From: Promethearchaeota archaeon
Lineage (GTDB): Archaea > Asgardarchaeota > Lokiarchaeia > Sigynarchaeales > SOKP01
Length of the DNA: 29,915 bases
NCBI GenBank assembly: GCA_016839905.1
Contig: JAEOTJ010000182.1
Span: 1 to 29,915 of the forward strand
Reading direction: 5' to 3'
Shown: positions 23,912 through 29,915 of the stretch, one piece after another
Numbering within the stretch: the first letter of the stretch is position 1
Layout of the letters: every line of letters begins with the position of its first letter
Translations under genes and position numbers: made by a program
The notes under the pieces: model-generated
The model's database searches: none
What the model was told of the DNA's origin: nothing
What the model saw: only the letters and a program-made list of their open reading frames with translations

Positions 23912-25045
23912 TTATTTTTCTTTTACATAAGATTTTTCAAGTAATTCTAAATGTTTTATTGCTACTATACTTTTTATTTTTTTCATCATATGATCTTTCC
24001 TTATTTTTTCTATCATATACTCAGGATAGAATATTTGAACTTTTAAATCACATAGTAAAAATACCCACTCTTGGCGTTTTTTATCTGTAATGGTTGTTAA
24101 TATATTATCTTTTATCATTGAATCGATTAAAACATCTATGTTTGAATATGTTAAGCCTGAACTTTTAGGTATTTTATTTCTTGGATAAGCCTTCTCTCTC
24201 AATATTGCTATATAATCATACTTATCAGGATGAAGCATGGTATAAGCGACTTTAAAACTATCTTGTGGAGTTGGTTTGTATGTGGAAAAAAATTCCCTTA
24301 CTTGATCCAAATAAGCTTTAGCCACTCCCCAACTAGGACGATTTTTCCCCGCGCTTGCGACTACTTTGGCAGGGGGAGCCCTGATTATTGTAAAATCCGA
24401 AACTAAAAATAAATAAATATCAGCTAAGCCTTCTAACCAATCCTGCTTTATTAAATTTGTTTTTATGAATGGATCCAAAGTAATGTCTAGGTTTGATACA
24501 ATAACATTTAATTCTTCTTCTAAGAAAGTTCGAATTTCTTTTTTTGATCGTGCGCTATCTTGTAATATTTTTAATATGGTCCTTTTCTTTTTACTAGTAA
24601 AAATTTGTGCAATTAACTGCTCTTTATTCATATTTTTTAATCGGTCTAAAAAAAATAGCGCATTTCTTAGGTATACTTTAATATTTTTATCAACTACAGC
24701 TGCTTTACTAGGATCAGTTCCATGTTGCTCAAGATATTTTAAGATAGTTGCATTAATTTGTTGAAGTATGGCTTCTCCAAACATATCGGGGTCTTCACCC
24801 AATTCAAGCATTAAATTAACCATTAGAGGCTCTTCTGATTGCATACCGGTAAAATGACTTGCCACACTACATTGTGCTTTTTCTAATCTAACTAAAACAT
24901 TACCAGCTTCTCCCGCTCCAGTAATATGCGCAAAAAAAATGCGCATCATATCATCTAAATCAACGACGATACTCTCTGGATATGTGAGTTGAACAATTAA
25001 TCCTTGATCTTCGGTCCATTTTGCTATAATAAATCCTTTGGGCAT
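23912..25045 (-). CDS. Probable longin-like domain protein, operon partner of the TrmB-like protein
   Basis: 377 residues. The first ~120 have the order expected of a longin/profilin-like fold: strand GFIIAKWT, strand GLIVQLTYP, helix DLDDMMRIFFAHI, strands NVLVRLEKAQC and SVASHFTG, then PLMVNLMLEL and two helices ending QINATILKYLEQ. The rest contains two helical, winged-helix-like segments (KRTILKILQDSARSKKEI ... FIKTNLIKQDWL, and IPKSSGLTYSNIDVLIDSMIKDNIL). Longin and Roadblock folds partner small GTPases in Asgard archaea and eukaryotes, so such a link is possible here; no GTPase is visible in the window. The longin call is my pattern reading, not a search result. It starts with ATG and lies 40 bases after the membrane-protein gene. 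Confidence 0.7.
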   Translation of the reverse strand: MPKGFIIAKWTEDQGLIVQLTYPESIVVDLDDMMRIFFAHITGAGEAGNVLVRLEKAQCSVASHFTGMQSEEPLMVNLMLELGEDPDMFGEAILQQINATILKYLEQHGTDPSKAAVVDKNIKVYLRNALFFLDRLKNMNKEQLIAQIFTSKKKRTILKILQDSARSKKEIRTFLEEELNVIVSNLDITLDPFIKTNLIKQDWLEGLADIYLFLVSDFTIIRAPPAKVVASAGKNRPSWGVAKAYLDQVREFFSTYKPTPQDSFKVAYTMLHPDKYDYIAILREKAYPRNKIPKSSGLTYSNIDVLIDSMIKDNILTTITDKKRQEWVFLLCDLKVQIFYPEYMIEKIRKDHMMKKIKSIVAIKHLELLEKSYVKEK

Positions 25046-25085
25046 TTCTTTTTCTCACATTCTTTTTTTATTATATTTCTTTTTT

Positions 25086-26705
25086 TTATTTCATTTTTAA
25101 ATCAGGTTTTACAGAACTTGCTGAATCTAATTGATCCATTTTTTCAGGTATTGCTGTAAATTTTAATACTTTTAAATTGTTTTGAATCGAATCATTAACC
25201 ATTGTACTTCTATTTCTCATCATTAATGGTTTTTTCACAGTTTTTCGCTTTTGTAATTTCTTCCGCAATGTTCTTACTTTTCTTACCATTGGAGGATATT
25301 TATAATGCATTTCATATAAAGTAAAAACCCCGATAAGAACAACCATTCCTACAACTAATATTACAATGACAGAAGTTAAATCAGCTACTTGCTCTATTTC
25401 AATATATGAAATTTCAAGATATACATCATCGAAAGAGACAGTAATATTCTGATCCAATCCAAAATCGTCCGCAAGAAAAACCTGGATTATTAGAGTGATC
25501 TTAACACCTGTTAGAATTAAAGATTTAACATCTTGTTCTACTTCTTGAAAGGAAGTTGTAGCTGAACTTAGTTTAACAGTTTCTAAATGAAGATTATCAC
25601 TTATTATAATTCTAATTTCTGAATTTGGAGAGTCACTTGGCCAAGCGTTGTCTATTTTATATTTAAATTTCAGATTTCCATCCAAAATTTCAATATCTTT
25701 ACCTTCTGTTTTGCTTATTTCATCTCCAATTTGTTTCCAAGAGAGAGTTGAAAATTTATCAATTTTTTTCTCATAAGTAAATGAAAGATTAAAAGAATTA
25801 ATACGTAAATTCTCCCAAGTATCTTGATCGCTATATATATTATCCTCACACCATATTTTTATTCCTAAAGTTATAGTAAAATTATAGTTATCAGTACTTA
25901 AAACTGAAGTTAGATAAAATATTATAAACTCTTCCGGAACAGTTATCATAAAAGTATCAGATGTGCTATTTATTTCTGGATTTGGATCATCTTGTCCTAA
26001 ATTGTATGTTTGATTATATGCCACTTCATATACTTTATTTTTCTCTAAATCTGAAAATAAAACATAAAATCTTACATAATCATGTGTTGCATAATCTTCG
26101 ATATCATTATCACCAGGTGCTTCAATACCTCCCGTACCCCCTTCTATTGCTTGAGCACTTGCATTAACAATGGCAGAGACTGAAGCAGAAGTAATATAAT
26201 AATCAGACATATCAACGGGCATCGTAATATTTCTGTCCCAATGTACGCTTGGAGATTGATCATCCTCTTCATCCCAATCATGATTTGCATAACATCCATA
26301 AGGATCAATTCCATGATTATCGGGGAAATCTGGAAAAGCAGGATTTTGTACTTCTGTCCAATTTGTTGTAGTGGGAGGATCTGAGATTAAACTGAATGAT
26401 CTTTGATTTCCTATAATTTTACTATTTGCATGACCAAGAATTATATTTGAGTCTACATCTGATGTATCTCCCCCCTCAATTACAACCCACGGATCTATTG
26501 GAGTCTCAAATGTTGGATTTTCGATCCATTGTTTTGTGATTTCATCGTCAGCTAAAAGATGAATACCTTTATGATTCTTCACTTCTATTGAGTTATTTAT
26601 TAAATTAAAGCAGAAAATACTAAATATAGATGAAGAAATGATAAATAAGAAAATCAGACACATAAAAATATTCTTATTATTTCTTAAATTTAATCTTTGA
26701 GTCAA
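25086..26705 (-). CDS. Single-pass surface protein, paralogue B
   Basis: 539 residues starting with TTG at 26705. A GGAGGA site about 6 bases upstream, inside the preceding gene's end, supports that start strongly. A signal segment is at ~14-34 (FMCLIFLFIISSSIFSIF). The ~400-residue ectodomain is beta-rich and opens IENPTFETPID, with QSPSVHWDRNI and RFYVLFSDLEKNKVYEVAYN. It is probably one or two jelly-roll/CBM-like sandwiches. A membrane span lies near ~445-465 (ASVIV region, VILVVGMVVLIGVFTLYEMH). The juxtamembrane motif KYPPMVRK and a basic, Arg/Lys-rich tail face the cytoplasm. It is clearly homologous along its whole length to the gene directly upstream (26706-28271), the two being abutting tandem duplicates. 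Confidence 0.85.
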   Translation of the reverse strand: MTQRLNLRNNKNIFMCLIFLFIISSSIFSIFCFNLINNSIEVKNHKGIHLLADDEITKQWIENPTFETPIDPWVVIEGGDTSDVDSNIILGHANSKIIGNQRSFSLISDPPTTTNWTEVQNPAFPDFPDNHGIDPYGCYANHDWDEEDDQSPSVHWDRNITMPVDMSDYYITSASVSAIVNASAQAIEGGTGGIEAPGDNDIEDYATHDYVRFYVLFSDLEKNKVYEVAYNQTYNLGQDDPNPEINSTSDTFMITVPEEFIIFYLTSVLSTDNYNFTITLGIKIWCEDNIYSDQDTWENLRINSFNLSFTYEKKIDKFSTLSWKQIGDEISKTEGKDIEILDGNLKFKYKIDNAWPSDSPNSEIRIIISDNLHLETVKLSSATTSFQEVEQDVKSLILTGVKITLIIQVFLADDFGLDQNITVSFDDVYLEISYIEIEQVADLTSVIVILVVGMVVLIGVFTLYEMHYKYPPMVRKVRTLRKKLQKRKTVKKPLMMRNRSTMVNDSIQNNLKVLKFTAIPEKMDQLDSASSVKPDLKMK

Positions 26706-28271
26706 TTATATTCCTCCATTTTTTAATTCTTTATTTCCTTTAACAATCTCTACTTTATCTGGTGGAAGCCCTGTTTTATGGGATATATCTCCTGTTAATA
26801 AAAATTTAGGTTTTTCAAGAAACTTTTTTACAATTTCATCTCGATTATGAACTGCAATTGGTTTATTTATCTGTTTCCTTTTATTAATATTTTTCCTTAA
26901 TTTTTTTGCTTTTCTTACCATTGGAGGATATTTAAAATGTTTTTCATATAATATAATAGCCGATGTAATGGCAATAATTCCTATAGTTAATCCAATTAAA
27001 AGTGGTGTCCAATTCCCCCCTGTTATTTCTATATCTATGTCAAGATAAACATCATCGATTGAAATAGTAATTATTTCACCCAATTTGAAAGTATCTGCTA
27101 TGAATATTTGAATTGAAAGAATAATTTCTTCATTTTTTGAAATTAAAGAAGTGATATCAAATCCTTCTTCTTTTGCTTCTTCAAAGGAGGTCTTGGCAGA
27201 ACTTAATCTAATAGTTTCTGAATGTAATTTATTATTAATTAAAATTCTGATTTCAGAACTTGGAGATAATAAAGATGGCCAAGATTGGTCAATTTTATAT
27301 TTAAATTTAAGATTTGCGTCTGTAATTTTAACATTTTTACCACTAATTTCCTCTCCCTCCTGATTCCAAGAGACTGAAGTAAATTTATCTATCTTTTTCT
27401 TGTAAGTAAATGTAAGATCACAAGATTTAATACATACATCATTCCAAGTATCAGTATCTAATCCTCCTATATTATCTTCACAAAAAATTCTCATCCCCAA
27501 AGTTACTGTAAAATGACGATTATCACTTTCTAAAACAGATGTTAAATAAAAGATCAAGCTTTCTTCAGGAACATTTGTCATAATCGTGTCTGGCATACTT
27601 GTAATGGGACCAGAATCTCGTCCTAAAAGATAAGATTGATTATAAGCCACTTCATAGACTCTATTTTTTCCTAAATCTGAAAATAAGACATAAAATCTCA
27701 CATAATCCCCTATAGATCCTTGAGTATTAAATGTAGAATCCCCTGGAGCATCAACATTACTATTGACATCTGCATTGACGACAGCAGTAAGTGATGCAGA
27801 TGTAATTTCATAATCAGACATATCAACATCCATTTCTATATCTCTATCCCAGTTTACACTTGGAGATTGATCTGGATCTGATCCATCCCCCCATTCATGA
27901 ATAATATGAAGTCCATTTGAATCCTCCCAATGATTATCAGGTTGGGCAGGAAAATCAGGATTTATAACATCTGTCCATTTTGAAGCTTGAGGTATTCCTG
28001 AAATCTTATCAAATGTTTTTTGCTCTCCTAAAACTCTTAAATTAACATGACCTAAACCAGTATTTGCATCTACATCAGAATTATCTCCGTCGCTCCCCTT
28101 TTTGGAATACCATTTTTCATCTATCGGAGAATCAAAAGATGGATTTTCAAGATATGATTCTGGTATTACAATAACAACAATAGCAGAAATTACTGAAATA
28201 ACGGAAATTACTCCAATTAAACCTGCGATTATTTTTTTTTTATGTAGATATATCTTACTTCTTCTATCCAA
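26706..28271 (-). CDS. Single-pass surface protein, paralogue A
   Basis: 521 residues from TTG 28271; I found no in-frame ATG close upstream. The N-terminal signal segment lies at ~14-36 (IAGLIGVISVISVISAIVVI). The ectodomain starts ENPSFDSPIDEKW and shares with paralogue B the motifs QSPSVNWDRDI, MSDYEITSASL, GDYVRFYVLFSDLGKN, RVYEVAYNQSY and the pattern before the membrane (TISIDDVYLDI). A membrane span near ~425-445 (LLIGLTIGIIAITSAIILYEK) is followed by the identical motif KYPPMVRK and a basic linker. The short cytoplasmic tail (~75 residues) differs from B's, ending in TGLPPDKVEIVKGNKELKNG. First gene of the four-gene operon. The ligand and role are unknown; a receptor or S-layer-associated protein is most likely. 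Confidence 0.85.
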   Translation of the reverse strand: MDRRSKIYLHKKKIIAGLIGVISVISVISAIVVIVIPESYLENPSFDSPIDEKWYSKKGSDGDNSDVDANTGLGHVNLRVLGEQKTFDKISGIPQASKWTDVINPDFPAQPDNHWEDSNGLHIIHEWGDGSDPDQSPSVNWDRDIEMDVDMSDYEITSASLTAVVNADVNSNVDAPGDSTFNTQGSIGDYVRFYVLFSDLGKNRVYEVAYNQSYLLGRDSGPITSMPDTIMTNVPEESLIFYLTSVLESDNRHFTVTLGMRIFCEDNIGGLDTDTWNDVCIKSCDLTFTYKKKIDKFTSVSWNQEGEEISGKNVKITDANLKFKYKIDQSWPSLLSPSSEIRILINNKLHSETIRLSSAKTSFEEAKEEGFDITSLISKNEEIILSIQIFIADTFKLGEIITISIDDVYLDIDIEITGGNWTPLLIGLTIGIIAITSAIILYEKHFKYPPMVRKAKKLRKNINKRKQINKPIAVHNRDEIVKKFLEKPKFLLTGDISHKTGLPPDKVEIVKGNKELKNGGI

Positions 28272-28535
28272 AATCGAATCCCTATAAGAATCAAATAATC
28301 TTTTATTTATAAAAAATACTTTAAAATTATCGAATTATAATAAAAATAAAAATCTACTTATTTTTAAAATATGGAATGTTATAAAAGATTTTTACAATTT
28401 AATATAAATACTTTTCTCCTCATTTGAGTAAAGCAATACCTACCTATTATCAATAGTTAAAAACAAATATAAATGATTTTAAAGCAATTCTTTCACTCCA
28501 AAATCATTTCAAAGTTATTCTCGAGAGCAAGAAAC
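28272..28535. other. Upstream region of the four-gene operon
   Basis: About 260 A/T-rich bases with no coding frame of interest. It must hold the promoter of the minus-strand operon starting at 28271. Candidate TATA-like runs (for example tttttataaataaaa read on the minus strand near 28300-28315) are too many in this composition to choose from. Confidence 0.4.
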
Positions 28536-28706
28536 TTATGGAGATTGAGGGAGAGGTGTCAATTTGTGCCTATATTCTTCCTTTTTTATGAATTCTTTTT
28601 CAATTCCTTTTTTTGAACAATCTAAGCATATAACTATTTTTGGAGGAAAAAAACTTATGGTTTTTGGTACTTTTAAACTACCACATTCAGGACATTCATA
28701 ATACAT
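28536..28706 (-). CDS. Mini zinc-ribbon protein
   Basis: 56 residues from ATG 28706 to TAA. MYYECPECGSLKVP and IVICLDCSKKG place two CxxC knuckles 22 residues apart (C5, C8, C27, C30), the shape of a zinc ribbon. The remainder is charged and short (EKEFIKKEEYRHKLT). Such mini zinc ribbons occur widely in archaea as nucleic-acid- or protein-binding modules. It lies downstream of, and on the same strand as, the zinc-ribbon/Roadblock gene, about 110 bases away. The gene is short, but the motif is clear. Confidence 0.7.
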   Translation of the reverse strand: MYYECPECGSLKVPKTISFFPPKIVICLDCSKKGIEKEFIKKEEYRHKLTPLPQSP

Positions 28707-28815
28707 TTTTTTTTCTACCTCTATAAAATTATATTGAAATTTCTATTCACTTTATATTTATTTAAATGAAAATACATAATTATGCTATTTGAGAGCACTA
28801 AATATCTTTTCAATA

Positions 28816-29328
28816 TTACAATATTAATTTACACTCTACATATTCTTGTTTCATGTTATTTTTATTTTCATTTAAGTATTTAGATATTTTTTTTACCATT
28901 TTTTTAAATTCAGGTAAAATTTCTGTGAGATTTAACCAAGAAGGAATAATTGTTATTAATGAAATGCCATTGGAAATTGAACTAACAAGCATTATAAATT
29001 TATTAAGATGTATATTTGCTTCCTCAAAAAAAGAATAAGTATCAATTTTTTCTGAATAATTTATTGACATATCAAGATTTTTAGAAAAAGAACGCATGGC
29101 TGAATGTAATAGCAGGATTTTTTTATCAATAGATTTATCAATTGATTTATCTCTCATAGATGCAATAACGAATCCATCTTCATCAATAACAGTACATGAC
29201 AAGACATCTGTCAATAATTTAAATTCTTCAAGTATGTCCTTAATAATATCACGTCTTATAATAAATTTATGCAAGCAACCACAATTTGGACATTCAATCT
29301 TCACTTTTTTTAACACCTCAAGATGCAT
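28816..29328 (-). CDS. Zinc-knuckle plus Roadblock/LC7-domain protein
   Basis: 170 residues. The N-terminus has an ECPNCGC cluster (C13, C16, C18), which could bind a metal with a partner or act as half a zinc ribbon. From about residue 27 a Roadblock/LC7 domain follows: helix IIKDILEEFKLLTDVLSCTV, then strand and turn VIDEDGFVIAS, helix KKILLLHSAMRSF, strands IHLNKFIMLVSSISNGISLI, and a C-terminal helix. Roadblock proteins dimerise and often control small GTPases such as Rag/Gtr- or MglA-type proteins. Asgard archaea are rich in them. I start at ATG 29328. A TTG just before it adds one residue. A short repeat (DKSIDKSIDKK) sits in the loop. GTPase partnership is inferred from the family. Confidence 0.8.
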   Translation of the reverse strand: MHLEVLKKVKIECPNCGCLHKFIIRRDIIKDILEEFKLLTDVLSCTVIDEDGFVIASMRDKSIDKSIDKKILLLHSAMRSFSKNLDMSINYSEKIDTYSFFEEANIHLNKFIMLVSSISNGISLITIIPSWLNLTEILPEFKKMVKKISKYLNENKNNMKQEYVECKLIL

Positions 29329-29915
29329 CAATAAAAATTCAAGATATATTAATAAAATTGATTTATATTATGAATGTTAATATCACTTTAAGCAAGGATA
29401 TTCTTCAATTTATGGCGGAAGCAAATAAATTCTGAAAAGCTACAAATTATCTTATTGAATCTCAACCGATAATCATTGAATTTCTAGTTCTCTTCCCAAT
29501 TAATCCATTAAATTACTCCTTCATACGCAACCATGAAAATACACCTATTTATAATTTTCTAATTTTTCCTTGATGTCGTGCGAATAACTCGAATAATTTT
29601 TAATTGTCTTTAAATAGATTATATTAAGTATTAAGATGAACTTAGTGATAACAAGGAATAGATTAATAATATATGTATAATTAATGCTTGTATTCTCTGC
29701 ATTTCTTATATTTCCGAATTTAATCAGAGAATTTATAAGAAATATATATCATGCTTCAAGATATTATCAATTTTTATAAAAATGGAAATATTTTAGAGTT
29801 ATATATTTTTAATTAATATTTTATTAATATTATAAGATAATATTTATAATAAAAAAAAAGATCGAGAATGCATTATATTAACAGAACAGAGGCTGAATGA
29901 TGGGAAGTTTTATTA
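29329..29915. other. Right-end stretch without a convincing gene
   Basis: Nearly 590 A/T-rich bases. A frame from ATG 29370 (MNVNITLSKDILQFMAEANKF) stops after 21 codons at a TGA but continues open for about 60 more codons; I cannot tell if it is a decayed gene. At the very end two adjacent in-frame ATGs (29897 and 29900) follow an agagg-like site and could start a plus-strand gene that continues outside the window. Confidence 0.35.

Noticed and set aside
29370..29575. Interrupted plus-strand frame at the right end (MNVNITLSKDILQF...)
   Set aside because: It stops after 21 codons, and the following open stretch has no recognisable motif. It could be a relic but cannot be supported.
29897..29915. 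Possible gene start (two in-frame ATGs) at the right edge
   Set aside because: Only six codons are visible, too few to call a gene.
1..29915. tRNA, rRNA or self-splicing RNA genes
   Set aside because: I looked for G+C-rich islands and the tRNA T-loop consensus and found none. The whole window is A/T-rich, and short structured RNAs would stand out. A covariance-model search would be needed to exclude small RNAs.

Overview
The window is very A+T-rich archaeal chromosome. The archaeal character comes from a TFIIB-type transcription factor, an archaeal/eukaryotic-type prolyl-tRNA synthetase, TATA-like boxes ahead of genes, and membrane-anchored surface proteins. A Roadblock/LC7-domain protein, a probable longin-like protein, a tail-anchored membrane protein and a cytoplasmic RING/B-box-like zinc module on a giant surface protein together point to an Asgard archaeon, most likely Lokiarchaeia-like. 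That placement is inference from gene content and style, not from a search.

Layout. (1) 1-2796: the N-terminal part of a thiolase runs off the left edge. To its right is a DUF433/DUF5615-type toxin-antitoxin pair whose toxin is frameshifted at an A10 run. The pair is bracketed by two ~350-bp direct copies of the thiolase 5' end plus its upstream region, the right copy being a truncated stub. (2) 2797-7233: one giant surface protein with four ~295-residue extracellular repeats, one membrane span and a cytoplasmic 8-ligand zinc module. (3) 7234-11168: a gene-poor AT-rich stretch with one possible 40-residue basic protein, then a translationally coupled pair: an unknown helical protein and an 864-residue protein with two HNH nuclease modules. 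(4) 11232-14407, minus strand: a three-gene oxidoreductase operon (FAD glycerol-3-phosphate dehydrogenase-like, FAD/NAD oxidoreductase, DUF1667), the arrangement known from bacterial and archaeal GlpA-like systems. (5) 14541-15253, minus: a small winged-helix-like protein lacking a normal start codon, and a tail-anchored membrane protein. (6) 15397-17139: a GlcD-like FAD dehydrogenase fused to two [4Fe-4S] motifs. (7) 17150-22404: a small unknown, a TFB with an atypical zinc ribbon, two unknowns, an OsmC peroxidase-like protein, ProS, and a mini winged-helix protein. (8) 22409-28271, minus: a tight four-gene operon encoding two paralogous surface proteins, a probable longin-like protein and a TrmB-like coiled-coil protein. 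(9) 28536-29328, minus: a mini zinc-ribbon protein and a zinc-ribbon/Roadblock protein, then about 590 bases with no convincing gene.

How parts fit together. The minus-strand operon in (8) looks like a membrane-to-cytoplasm system: two single-pass receptors sharing an identical juxtamembrane motif are co-transcribed with two soluble proteins, one with an N-terminal winged helix. The oxidoreductases in (4) and (6) both move electrons from hydroxy-acid or glycerol-phosphate substrates through FAD and Fe-S centres, though nothing shows they are one pathway. The most promising undescribed systems are the HNH gene pair (3) and the receptor-longin-TrmB operon (8). Many genes here appear to start with TTG, so start positions deserve care.
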